Shown: piece by piece, positions 1-7,950 of the stretch
Layout: every line of letters starts with the position of its first letter
Position numbering within the stretch: position 1 is the stretch's first letter
Source of the DNA: Terrabacter sp. Root181
Lineage (GTDB): Bacteria > Actinomycetota > Actinomycetes > Actinomycetales > Dermatophilaceae
DNA: 64,000 nt
NCBI RefSeq assembly: GCF_001428505.1
Contig: NZ_LMHU01000001.1
Span: 640,122 to 704,121, forward strand
Direction: 5' to 3'
Notes under the pieces: model-generated
Seen by the model: only the letters and a program-made list of their open reading frames with translations
The model's database searches: none
What the model was told of the DNA's origin: nothing
Made by a program: the position numbers and the translations under genes

Positions 1-1
1 G

Positions 2-829
2 GGGCTCTACCAGATGCGCCCGGACCTGCCCTTCGTCCCGGGCGCCGAGTGCGCAGGCGTCGTCCGTGAGGTCGCGGAGGGCAGCGCCTTCAGCGTCGGC
101 GACCGCGTCGCGGCCTTCCCGGTGCTCGGCGCCTTCGCCGAGACGGTCGCCGTGCCCGAGGCGATGGTCTTCCCGCTGCCCGACGCCGTGTCGTTCGAGG
201 CCGGCGCGGCACTGCCGATGAACTACCTCACCGTCCACTTCGCCCTGACCCGTCGCGGCCAGCTCGAGCGCGGCGAGACCGTGCTCGTCCACGGCGCCGC
301 CGGTGGCATCGGCACGGCCGCCATCCAGCTGGCCCGTGCCATGGACGCCCGCGTCATCGCCGTCGTGTCGTCCGACGACAAGATCGAGACCGCCCGCGCT
401 GCCGGCGCGCACCACATCGTGCTCGCCGACGGCTTCCTCGCCGCCGCGAAGGAGCTCACGGACGGGCGCGGCGTCGACGTCGTCGTCGACCCGGTGGGCG
501 GCGACCGCTTCACCGACAGCCTCCGCAGCCTCGCCCCCGAGGGGCGACTGCTCGTCATCGGCTTCACCGCCGGCCAGATCCCCGAGGTCAAGGTCAACCG
601 ACTCCTGCTGGGCAACATCAGCGTCGTCGGCGTCGGGTGGGGTGCCTTCTGGATGCCCGACCCGACCTACCTGCGCACCCAGTGGGACGCGATCCTCCCG
701 CTCCTCGAGAGCGGCGCGCTCGCACCGCCCATCGGCGCGCGGCACCCGCTCGACGACGTCGCGGCCGCCCTCGGCGAGATCGACGAGCGCCGCGCCCACG
801 GCAAGGTGACGCTCACCGTCCGCCAGTAG
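2..829 (+). CDS. NADPH:quinone oxidoreductase family protein (5' end outside window)
   Basis: Zinc-independent medium-chain dehydrogenase/reductase of the quinone oxidoreductase type, likely reducing quinones or enones with NADPH in the cytoplasm. The frame is already open at base 2 and reads GLYQ followed by RPDLPFVPGAECAGVV, the typical N-terminal GroES-like stretch. The true start is therefore upstream and the first visible ATG (14) is not the start. The nucleotide-binding loop VHGAAGGIGTAAIQLA lies near residue 98 of the visible protein. No zinc-ligand cysteines are seen. The stop TAG (827-829) overlaps a -10-like TAGGTT that may drive the next gene. Confidence 0.85.
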   Translation, partial: GLYQMRPDLPFVPGAECAGVVREVAEGSAFSVGDRVAAFPVLGAFAETVAVPEAMVFPLPDAVSFEAGAALPMNYLTVHFALTRRGQLERGETVLVHGAAGGIGTAAIQLARAMDARVIAVVSSDDKIETARAAGAHHIVLADGFLAAAKELTDGRGVDVVVDPVGGDRFTDSLRSLAPEGRLLVIGFTAGQIPEVKVNRLLLGNISVVGVGWGAFWMPDPTYLRTQWDAILPLLESGALAPPIGARHPLDDVAAALGEIDERRAHGKVTLTVRQ

Positions 830-839
830 GTTGGGCCGT

Positions 840-1664
840 ATGCCGTCCCGCTCGCTCCGCGTCCGGAGCTCCGCCCCCACGTCCCCGCGCCGCGTCCTCG
901 TCACCGGCGGTGCGTCCGGCCTCGGGCTCGCGCTCGTGCGCGCCCTCGTCGCCCGCGGCGACCACGTGCTCGCGACCGACCTGCAGGCCGACCGGCCCGA
1001 CGCGCTCCCGGACGCGGCGGCCTACCTCCCGCTCGACGTGCGCAGCGACGAGGCGTGGGCCGCGGCCCTCGCCCACGTGCGCGAGACCTGGCGTGGGCTG
1101 GACCTGCTCGTCAACAACGCCGGCGTCGCCGCCGGTGGGCGCATCGACGTGGCGACGATGGACGAGTGGCACTGGATCGTCGACATCAACCTGCTCGGTG
1201 TCGTCCGCGGCTGCCGCACGTTCACGCCCCTCCTCAAGGAGCAGGGCAACGGGCACATCGTCAACACCGCGTCGCTCGCCGGCCTCGTCCACGCCCCGGG
1301 GATGGCCGCCTACAACACCGTCAAGGCCGGCGTGGTCGCCCTGAGCGAGACCCTGTCGCACGAGCTCGCCCCGCACGGCATCGACGTCTCGGTCGTGTGC
1401 CCGTCGTTCTTCCGGACCAACCTCGGGTCGTCGTTCCAGGGCGCGGACACCGAGATGGAGGAGGCCGGCAAGAAGATGGTGAGCGGCTCGAAGCGCACCG
1501 CCGACGAGATCGCGGCCGTCGTCGTCCGCGGCATCGACGCCCGCCGCGACGTCATCCTCACCGACCGCGACGGCCACGTCGCGTGGCGGGCCAAGCGGTT
1601 CGCCCGCCCGGCCTACACCGCCGTCATGAAGCGAGCGGCGAAGCGGGTCGCAGCCGGTCGCTGA
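840..1664 (+). CDS. Short-chain dehydrogenase/reductase (SDR)
   Basis: Classical SDR of 274 aa that would oxidise or reduce a hydroxyl/keto group with NAD(P). The cofactor motif TGGASGLG is at residues 22-29, NNAG at 92-95, and the catalytic set is S145, Y158 and K162 (YNTVK). ATG 840 is preferred over TTG 831: it sits 7 nt after TAGGTT (827-832), a plausible -10, so the mRNA could be leaderless. The start lies inside one copy of the GTATGCCG octamer (838-845). It follows the oxidoreductase by 10 nt. The substrate cannot be told from sequence. Confidence 0.85.
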   Translation: MPSRSLRVRSSAPTSPRRVLVTGGASGLGLALVRALVARGDHVLATDLQADRPDALPDAAAYLPLDVRSDEAWAAALAHVRETWRGLDLLVNNAGVAAGGRIDVATMDEWHWIVDINLLGVVRGCRTFTPLLKEQGNGHIVNTASLAGLVHAPGMAAYNTVKAGVVALSETLSHELAPHGIDVSVVCPSFFRTNLGSSFQGADTEMEEAGKKMVSGSKRTADEIAAVVVRGIDARRDVILTDRDGHVAWRAKRFARPAYTAVMKRAAKRVAAGR

Positions 1665-1699
1665 GGCGCCGGGCACGGGCCGTCAGTCGGGCGGGCGGG

Positions 1700-2170
1700 T
1701 CAGGGGCGTGGAGCGCGCCGGATGTCGACGTCGGCCGGCGTGGCCGCGCCGAGCACCCCGGCCAGGCTCGCCCGGAGCAGCCCCGCCGCCTCCGCCGCGC
1801 TGTCGAGGGCGCGGCTGAACTCCGGCTCGTCGCCCTCGCGCTCCCAGCCGAGGTCGGCGAGGGCGGCCTGCTGGTCGCTCGTCAGGTCGGTCAGACCCTC
1901 GAACTGCGTGTCACCGATGCACTCGAGCGCGAGCACGCCCTCGAGCCGCCGTGCCTGCACGAAGACGTCCGGGACGCGCGCCGGTCGAGCCGGCCGCGCG
2001 CCGCCCCGGCGCCGGCCTCGGGGAGCCCGCTCGGCGGCATACGTGCTCGCCGCCTGTGACGACACGTGCACGGTGAAGGTCAGCCAGTCGTCCTCGGTGA
2101 GCGCCGCGAGGTCGGCGGCGATGCGGGTCGTCCACGACTCCCACGACTCCTCGAGCGGCCCCTCGCTCAT
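1700..2170 (-). CDS. Hypothetical protein, possibly TY-Chap/YbjN-like
   Basis: A 156-aa acidic cytoplasmic protein with no signal peptide or membrane segment. It begins MSEGPLEESWESWTTRIAADL, followed by a W-L-T-F-T-V-HV strand. The W/L-rich helix-then-strand start resembles TY-Chap (YbjN/secretion-chaperone-like) proteins of actinobacteria, but this is a weak memory-based match. ATG 2170 overlaps the thioesterase stop by 4 bp (ATGA), so the two are probably translationally coupled. The much longer open frame upstream is a shadow of the thioesterase. Confidence 0.6.
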   Translation of the reverse strand: MSEGPLEESWESWTTRIAADLAALTEDDWLTFTVHVSSQAASTYAAERAPRGRRRGGARPARPARVPDVFVQARRLEGVLALECIGDTQFEGLTDLTSDQQAALADLGWEREGDEPEFSRALDSAAEAAGLLRASLAGVLGAATPADVDIRRAPRP

Positions 2171-2640
2171 GCGGGGACCTCCACCACCGCCGTCTCCATG
2201 AGGGCGCGCAGGTGATCGGGGATGGGGGTCGGGCGGCGGGTCGCGGCGTCGATCTCGACGTGCACCCAGTGCCCGAGCGCCTTGATCGCGGCGTCGGGCG
2301 CCGCGCCCCGCTCGGGGTCGACGAAGAGTCCGAGCTGGTAGGTGACGCTGCTCCGGCCGAGCCGCACCACGCGAACGCCGACGACGAGCGGCGCCGGGAA
2401 GGCCACCTCGGCGTAGAAGGCGCACGACGACTCGGCCACGACGCCCTGAGTCGAGTCGGTCATCGGGTCGACCGTCACGTGCTCGGCCTGCCAGCCGTTG
2501 ATCGCCGAGTCGAACAGCTCGTAGTAGACGGCGTTGTTGAGGTGGCCGTACATGTCGTTGTCGGACCACCGGGTCGTCACCGGGCGATGGACCGGGAAGT
2601 CGGCGAGCGTCAGCTCGCGGGCGTCGGGCGTGCTGGGCAT
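2167..2640 (-). CDS. Acyl-CoA thioesterase (hotdog fold, 4HBT/YbgC-like)
   Basis: A 157-aa single-domain hotdog thioesterase. The 4HBT signature is near the N-terminus: W25-S-D27-N-D29-M-YGHLNN, with the Asp before the YGH helix as the expected catalytic residue. It would hydrolyse acyl-CoA or a similar thioester in the cytoplasm. It starts at ATG 2640 and is divergent from the helicase at 2709. Its stop overlaps the start of the 156-aa hypothetical gene, so they form a two-gene unit. Confidence 0.85.
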   Translation of the reverse strand: MPSTPDARELTLADFPVHRPVTTRWSDNDMYGHLNNAVYYELFDSAINGWQAEHVTVDPMTDSTQGVVAESSCAFYAEVAFPAPLVVGVRVVRLGRSSVTYQLGLFVDPERGAAPDAAIKALGHWVHVEIDAATRRPTPIPDHLRALMETAVVEVPA

Positions 2641-2696
2641 GCCCCCATCCTGCCCGACCTTGTGGACGACACCTCGGCGGTGTCGGCGGGCGAACG

Positions 2697-2702
2697 TAGA
2701 GT
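2697..2702 (+). promoter_or_regulatory. -10 element for a leaderless helicase mRNA
   Basis: TAGAGT lies exactly 6 nt before GTG 2709. This spacing puts the transcription start at or next to the start codon, as in actinobacterial leaderless genes. No convincing -35 was seen. It decides among the several in-frame GTG codons (2709, 2712, 2721, 2739). Confidence 0.5.
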
Positions 2703-2708
2703 GCTCAG

Positions 2709-5700
2709 GTGGTGTGGAGCGTGGGTCGGGCGACGTGGGTGGCTGACGTCACCGACCCCGACATCGCCCAGCAGGTCGGCACGCGCACCTTCGAGCGCGG
2801 GCAGGCGTATGCCGTCGAGCGTCGGGTCCGCTCGCTCGCCACCCGCCCCGACGGGATGATGCTGCTCGGCACCATCGAGGGCAGCGGCAGCGAGACCTAC
2901 CAGACGATCGTCGAGGCGAGACCGCACCCGAAGGGCCGCTCGCACCTGTGGAGCGGGCGGTGCAGCTGCCCCGTCGCGGCCGACTGCAAGCACGTCGTGG
3001 CCCTCATGCTCACAGCGCGTGACGTCGCGCAGGGCAAGGTCGTCGAGCCACGACCCGCGGCCGACGGTGATGTCCCCGCCGAGCCGGTCGCCGAGGCATC
3101 CGTCCCGCTCGTCGTGCCGCCGCACTGGTCCGACGTCTTCGGCCACGTCCGGCCGCGCGCGGTCGAGCCGTCCCCCGCCGCCGGGCGCCCCGAGCCGCGC
3201 GGCGACCTCATGCCCGCGGGCCTCTTCGTCGACACCGTCTACCGCGACCCGCGCGGCCGGCGTGGGGTGCCCGAGCTCAGCTACGGCCTGAGGCCCACCC
3301 GCTGGACCCGCGCCGGCACGTGGCACCGCACGCTCTCGTGGCACGACGCGCTGCCCCAGTGGCGCGCCGGCATCCGCTTCCTGCCCGAGCACGAGCGGAT
3401 CATGGGACGCCTGCACGACGTCGCCCGGCACGGCTCGGGCGGCACCACCTACTTCTCGTCGACGCCGCCGCTCTCGCTCGACGCGAGTCCCGAGGTCTGG
3501 CCGCTCCTGCGCGAGGCCCGTGCGGCCGGCATCGAGGTCCTGCCCGGCGAGGGCGTCACGGGCCCGGTCCACGTCGCCGACGACGCCGCCCTCGTGCTCC
3601 TCGTCAAGCGGGCCCCCGACGGCAGCGGCGACCTCGACCTCGACGTCGACATCGAGGGGATGCCGGCCGGGGCCACCGGCGAGCGGCTCTTCCTCGGCGA
3701 CCCCGTCCACGCCGTCGCGGTCGAGGGTGACGACGCCTCGCTGACGTTCGTGCCGCTCGACCAGGACCTCGACCTCGGACCCGAGGCCCTCGCCTCCGCG
3801 CTCGCCGGACTGCGCGTGCCCGCCGACGAGCGGGGGCGCTTCCTGCGCTCCGTCGTGCCCGGCCTGCGGCAGCGCCTCCGCGTCCGGTCGGAGGTGCCGC
3901 TGCCCGCGCCCGAGCTGCCCGAGGACGTCGAGCCCGAGGTCGTCACGGTCCACGTCCGGGTCGTCAGCGACGTGCCCGGCGAGCTGCGCCTCGACCTCGG
4001 GCACGCCTACGACGGCACGCCGCGGCCCTTCACGACGGCGCGCTTCGGCACGGTCGGCGGTCGCGACCGCGACGCCGAGTCCGCAGCGGTCCAGGCCGCG
4101 ACATCGCTGCGCTCGGTGCCCGGAGCCCTCCGCGCCGACCTCGGGGGGCACGCCTACCTCGTGCCCCGGGTCGTGCTCACCGGGCTCACCGCCGCCCGGT
4201 TCGTCGTCGACACGCTGCCGCTGCTCGAGGCCGACGAGCACGTGACGGTCGAGGTCGACGGCGACGTCCCCGACTACGAGGAGGTCACGTCGGCGCCGGT
4301 CGTCCGGCTGGGCGCCGGTGAGCGGCGTGAGCAGGCTGAGCCCGGTGACTGGTTCGACCTGCGGGTGTCCGTCGAGGTCGACGGCGAGGACGTGCCCTTC
4401 GAGCCGCTCTTCGGTGCGCTCGCCCGGGGTGACGAGATCATGCTCCTCGACTCCGGCGCCTTCTTCCGGCTCGACCGTCCCGAGCTGCACCGGCTACGCG
4501 ACCTCATCGAGGAGGCCCGCGACATCGCCGACCCCGAGACCGGCGGCCTGCGCCTCAGTGCCCACCACGCCGACCTCTGGGACGAGCTGGTCGCGCTCGG
4601 TGTCGTCGACGAGCAGAGCGCGCGATGGGCGGCCAACGTCGAGGCCCTCGGGTCGCTCGAGTCCGGCCCGCTCGCCGAGGTGCCGCCCGACCTCCGGGCG
4701 ACCCTGCGTCCCTACCAGCTCGACGGCTACCGCTGGCTCGCGCGCCTCTGGGACGCCCGCATCGGCGGCATCCTCGCCGACGACATGGGCCTCGGCAAGA
4801 CGCTCCAGGTCATCGCGGTCCTCGTCCGCGCGCGCGACCGCGGCGAGCTCGGTGACGCGGGTCCCGAGTCCCGTGGTCCGGTGCTCGTCATCGCTCCGAC
4901 GAGCGTCGTCGGCACGTGGATGGGCGAGCTCGAGACCTTCGCGCCGCACCTGTCCGCGGTCGCGGTCACCGCCACCGAGCGCAAGCGCGGGGTGACCCTC
5001 GCCGACACCGTGGCCGGTGCCGAGGTCGTCATCACCTCGTATGCCGTCCTGCGCCTCGACGACGCCGCCTTCCACGCCGTCCGCTGGGGTGGGGTCGTGC
5101 TCGACGAGGCCCAGTTCGTCAAGAACCGGCAGGCCAAGACCCACGTCGCCGTGCGCCGGCTCGGGGCGCCCTTCACGGTCGCCGTCACGGGCACGCCCCT
5201 CGAGAACTCCCTCATGGACCTCTGGTCGCTGCTGTCGCTCACCGCACCGGGGCTCTACCCGCGGCCCGACGTCTTCACCAAGAACTACCGCAAGCCCATC
5301 GAGTCCGGCGAGCGGCCCGAGCTGCTCGACCTGCTGCGCCGCCGCATCCGGCCCCTGATGCTGCGCCGCACCAAGGAGCAGGTCGCGATCGACCTGCCGC
5401 CCAAGCAGATCCAGGTCATGGCCCTCGACCCGCACCCGGTGCACCGGCACATCTACGACCAGCACCTCCAGCGCGAGCGGCAGCGCGTCCTCGGCCTGCT
5501 CGACGACCCCGAGTCCAACCGCGTCGCGATCCTCGCCGCGCTCACCCGCCTGCGCCAGCTCGCCCTCGACCCGGTCCTCGTCGACGAGGTCCACGCCGGC
5601 AAGGCGACCGCCGCCAAGATCGAGTTCCTCGTCGACCAGCTGCGCGAGCTCGCCGCCGAGGGCCACCGGGCCCTCGTCTTCAGCCAGTTCACCGGCTTCC

Positions 5701-6119
5701 TGCGCCTCGTCGAGGCCGCGCTGACACGCGCGGGCCTCGACACGGCATACCTCGACGGGTCGACGACCGACCGTCAGGCGGTCGTGCGCGGCTTCCGCGA
5801 AGGCGACGCCGTCGCCTTCCTCATCAGCCTCAAGGCCGGCGGCTTCGGGCTGACGCTCACCGAGGCCGACTACGTCTACGTCCTCGACCCGTGGTGGAAC
5901 CCCGCCGCTGAGGCCCAGGCGATCGACCGCGCGCACCGCATCGGCCAGAGCCGCCCGGTCACGGTCTACCGCCTCGTCTCGACGGGCACCATCGAGGAGA
6001 AGGTCGTCGCCCTCCAGGAGCGCAAGCGCGACCTCTTCCAGCGCGTCGTCGACGAGGGCGGCTCGCTGTCCGGTGCGATCACGGCCGACGACGTGCGCGA
6101 CCTGCTCGGACTCGCCTGA
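2709..6119 (+). CDS. SNF2-family DEAD/DEAH helicase with SWIM zinc finger
   Basis: A 1136-aa ATP-driven DNA translocase of the SNF2/RapA (HepA) type. Near the N-terminus is a SWIM zinc finger, CxCx5CxH (C85, C87, C93, H95), expected to bind nucleic acid or protein. A long middle region follows, then the two RecA-like halves: Walker A (DDMGLGKT) near residue 696, the Walker B box as DEAQ near 799, and a C-terminal helicase half with SLKAGGFGLTLTEA and AIDRAHRIGQSRPV. The window carries a second, different SNF2 protein at 37.5-39.7 kb. The gene stands alone on the plus strand. The function is probably in transcription recycling or repair, but this is a family-level inference. Confidence 0.92.
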   Translation: MVWSVGRATWVADVTDPDIAQQVGTRTFERGQAYAVERRVRSLATRPDGMMLLGTIEGSGSETYQTIVEARPHPKGRSHLWSGRCSCPVAADCKHVVALMLTARDVAQGKVVEPRPAADGDVPAEPVAEASVPLVVPPHWSDVFGHVRPRAVEPSPAAGRPEPRGDLMPAGLFVDTVYRDPRGRRGVPELSYGLRPTRWTRAGTWHRTLSWHDALPQWRAGIRFLPEHERIMGRLHDVARHGSGGTTYFSSTPPLSLDASPEVWPLLREARAAGIEVLPGEGVTGPVHVADDAALVLLVKRAPDGSGDLDLDVDIEGMPAGATGERLFLGDPVHAVAVEGDDASLTFVPLDQDLDLGPEALASALAGLRVPADERGRFLRSVVPGLRQRLRVRSEVPLPAPELPEDVEPEVVTVHVRVVSDVPGELRLDLGHAYDGTPRPFTTARFGTVGGRDRDAESAAVQAATSLRSVPGALRADLGGHAYLVPRVVLTGLTAARFVVDTLPLLEADEHVTVEVDGDVPDYEEVTSAPVVRLGAGERREQAEPGDWFDLRVSVEVDGEDVPFEPLFGALARGDEIMLLDSGAFFRLDRPELHRLRDLIEEARDIADPETGGLRLSAHHADLWDELVALGVVDEQSARWAANVEALGSLESGPLAEVPPDLRATLRPYQLDGYRWLARLWDARIGGILADDMGLGKTLQVIAVLVRARDRGELGDAGPESRGPVLVIAPTSVVGTWMGELETFAPHLSAVAVTATERKRGVTLADTVAGAEVVITSYAVLRLDDAAFHAVRWGGVVLDEAQFVKNRQAKTHVAVRRLGAPFTVAVTGTPLENSLMDLWSLLSLTAPGLYPRPDVFTKNYRKPIESGERPELLDLLRRRIRPLMLRRTKEQVAIDLPPKQIQVMALDPHPVHRHIYDQHLQRERQRVLGLLDDPESNRVAILAALTRLRQLALDPVLVDEVHAGKATAAKIEFLVDQLRELAAEGHRALVFSQFTGFLRLVEAALTRAGLDTAYLDGSTTDRQAVVRGFREGDAVAFLISLKAGGFGLTLTEADYVYVLDPWWNPAAEAQAIDRAHRIGQSRPVTVYRLVSTGTIEEKVVALQERKRDLFQRVVDEGGSLSGAITADDVRDLLGLA

Positions 6120-6239
6120 ACCGAAACATGATTCGCATCCGGCCCCACGTCCGGGGCTGAGGCCCTAGCGTGGACGTGAGCCGCTTCGGATGGGCGGCGC
6201 GTGCACGGCTCGAGACAACTCACCCCCTCGGAGGTCCGC

Positions 6240-6686
6240 ATGAGCACCGTCAGCCCCAGCATCACCGCCACGTCCGACCGACTCCGCTCGGTCGCCCTCA
6301 TCGGGACGATCATCATCGTCATCGGCGTCATCATGGCCTTGGCCGGGGGCATCACCTGGTTCCAGGTGCAGTCCCAGCTCGCCAGCGAGAAGATCACCGT
6401 CTCGGAGGACGCCGCGAGGTTCGCCGGGCAGCCCGTGAACTCGCCCTGGACCGCGTACTCGGAGGCCGAGACCATCGAGAAGCACGCCCTCGCGGCGAGT
6501 GGCGGCAAGACGTACGCCGAGCTGCCCAAGGATGACCCGAACCGTCAGGTCGTCATGACCGGCTCGTTCCTGCGCGCCTCGCTCTTCACGTCGGTCCTGG
6601 CCTTCGGCGTCGCGTTCATGGCGTTCGGCGTGGGCATCGTCCTCGTCCTGGTCGGCTTCGCGTTCCGGCGGATCGCCCGCGCGTGA
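6240..6686 (+). CDS. Small two-TM membrane protein (family often mislabelled LigA)
   Basis: A 148-aa protein with two hydrophobic segments, about residues 17-40 and 115-142, and between them an extracytoplasmic stretch with SQLASEKITVSEDA and SGGKTYAELPKDDP. This pattern matches an actinobacterial membrane protein family that I recall being annotated as 'aromatic ring-opening dioxygenase LigA'. Nothing here supports dioxygenase activity. ATG 6240 is chosen because GGAGG lies a few bases upstream, and TAGCGT (6166-6171) could be the -10. Its stop overlaps the next gene by 4 bp (GTGA). Confidence 0.75.
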   Translation: MSTVSPSITATSDRLRSVALIGTIIIVIGVIMALAGGITWFQVQSQLASEKITVSEDAARFAGQPVNSPWTAYSEAETIEKHALAASGGKTYAELPKDDPNRQVVMTGSFLRASLFTSVLAFGVAFMAFGVGIVLVLVGFAFRRIARA

Positions 6687-7153
6687 CCGAGCACCCGGTG
6701 CTCGACGAGCTGGCCGCCCAGGAGGCGCGACTCGTCTTCGACCGCTTCGACGACGACACGGCATGGGCGTTGGGCGTCGCGCTGCGCGACGCGGCCCGGG
6801 CCGCAGGGTCGCCCGTGGCGATCTCGATCCGCCGCAACGGGCAGCGCCTCTTCCACGCGGCGCTGCCCGGGGCGACGGCCGACAACGACGGGTGGCTCGA
6901 GCGCAAGAGCGCCGTCGTCGACCGCTACGGCCACTCGTCCCTCTACGTCGGCGAGGAGTTCCGCGCCGCCGGCAAGACCTTCGAGGAGAGCTCGCGCCTC
7001 GACCCGGCAGGGTATGCCGCCCACGGTGGTGCCTTCCCGGTCATCGTCCGCGACGTGGGCTGCGTCGGCACCATCGCCGTGTCCGGCCTGCCGCAGCGCG
7101 AGGACCACCGGCTCGTGGTCGAGACGCTCGAGGCCTTCCTCGGACGTGCGTGA
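6683..7153 (+). CDS. UPF0303 family protein
   Basis: A 156-aa protein with the UPF0303 pattern: DDDTAWALGVALRDAA early, then RNGQRLFHAALPGATADNDG, a YAAHGGAFPV strand and a C-terminal VGTIAVSGLPQREDHRLVVE. The fold is related to GlcG/HbpS-like heme- or flavin-binding proteins, but the biochemical role of UPF0303 is not established. GTG 6683 overlaps the stop of the preceding membrane protein, so the two are coupled. One GTATGCCG octamer lies inside (7012-7019), read as Tyr-Ala. Confidence 0.8.
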   Translation: MTEHPVLDELAAQEARLVFDRFDDDTAWALGVALRDAARAAGSPVAISIRRNGQRLFHAALPGATADNDGWLERKSAVVDRYGHSSLYVGEEFRAAGKTFEESSRLDPAGYAAHGGAFPVIVRDVGCVGTIAVSGLPQREDHRLVVETLEAFLGRA

Positions 7154-7165
7154 CCTGCGCCGTTT

Positions 7166-7187
7166 GACCTCAAGTCGGGTTGAAGTC
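7166..7187. promoter_or_regulatory. Candidate MerR/SoxR-like dyad upstream of sod
   Basis: An imperfect 22-bp dyad built on CCTCAAGT and GGTTGAAGTC half-sites lies about 120 bp upstream of the superoxide dismutase start. It overlaps a TTGACC that could be a -35. MerR-family (SoxR-type) regulators bind dyads containing CCTCAAG-type half-sites. The usual 19-bp promoter spacer with a good -10 could not be found, so the call is weak. Confidence 0.25.
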
Positions 7188-7305
7188 GGAGGGTGGGCCA
7201 AGTGGGTACGTGACCCACAGCCCGTGCTCACGGACACCCTGTCGACGCCGTTCCGGTGCGGCATAGAGTGGTCGGAGCCGGATGGTCTCCAGAAAGGAAC
7301 GACAA

Positions 7306-7926
7306 GTGGCTTACACGCTTCCCGAGCTCGACTACGACTACGCCGCCCTCGAGCCCCACATCAGCGCCCGCATCATGGAGCTGCACCACAGCAAGCACCA
7401 CAAGGCCTACGTCGACGGCGCCAACGCCGCCGTCGCCAAGCTTGAGGAGCTGCGCGATTCGGGTGACTACGCCGCGGTGAACGGTGTGGAGAAGAACCTC
7501 GCCTTCCACCTCGGCGGTCACACCAACCACTCGGTGTTCTGGAAGAACATGAGCCCCGACGGTGGTGGCCAGCCCGAGGGTGAGGTCGCCGCGGCGATCA
7601 CCGAGTACTTCGGTGGCTTCGAGAAGTTCCAGGCGCACTTCAACGCCAACGCCAACGCGATCCAGGGCTCCGGCTGGTCGATCCTCGCGTGGGACACCCT
7701 CGCCGAGCGACCGCACATCATGCAGCTGTTCGACCAGCAGGGCAACATCCCCGTCGGCCAGATCCCGCTGCTCCAGCTCGACATGTGGGAGCACGCCTTC
7801 TACCTGCAGTACGAGAACGTCAAGGCCGACTACGTCAAGGCCTGGTGGAACCTCGTCAACTGGGAGGACGTCGCCGCCCGCCTCGAGCGCGCCAAGGCCA
7901 CCAAGGGACTCATCATCCCCGCCTGA
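7306..7926 (+). CDS. sodA: Superoxide dismutase (Mn/Fe family)
   Basis: A 206-aa cytoplasmic superoxide dismutase of the Mn/Fe type. The N-terminus after GTG 7306 reads [20 protein letters not shown], as in the family. Metal ligands are His27 in ELHHSKHH, the His in HTNHSVFW, and the Asp and His of [20 protein letters not shown] 7 nt upstream supports GTG 7306 over the longer frame that begins at 7282. The gene is monocistronic. The residues visible do not settle iron versus manganese; sodA is used as the common actinobacterial name. Confidence 0.95.
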   Translation: MAYTLPELDYDYAALEPHISARIMELHHSKHHKAYVDGANAAVAKLEELRDSGDYAAVNGVEKNLAFHLGGHTNHSVFWKNMSPDGGGQPEGEVAAAITEYFGGFEKFQAHFNANANAIQGSGWSILAWDTLAERPHIMQLFDQQGNIPVGQIPLLQLDMWEHAFYLQYENVKADYVKAWWNLVNWEDVAARLERAKATKGLIIPA

Positions 7927-7950
7927 CCTCCAGCACCGCACGAGAGGCGG

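Noticed and set aside
2610..4490. A 626-codon minus-strand frame
   Set aside because: It is antisense to the SWIM/SNF2 helicase, is low-complexity in composition and starts inside the helicase.
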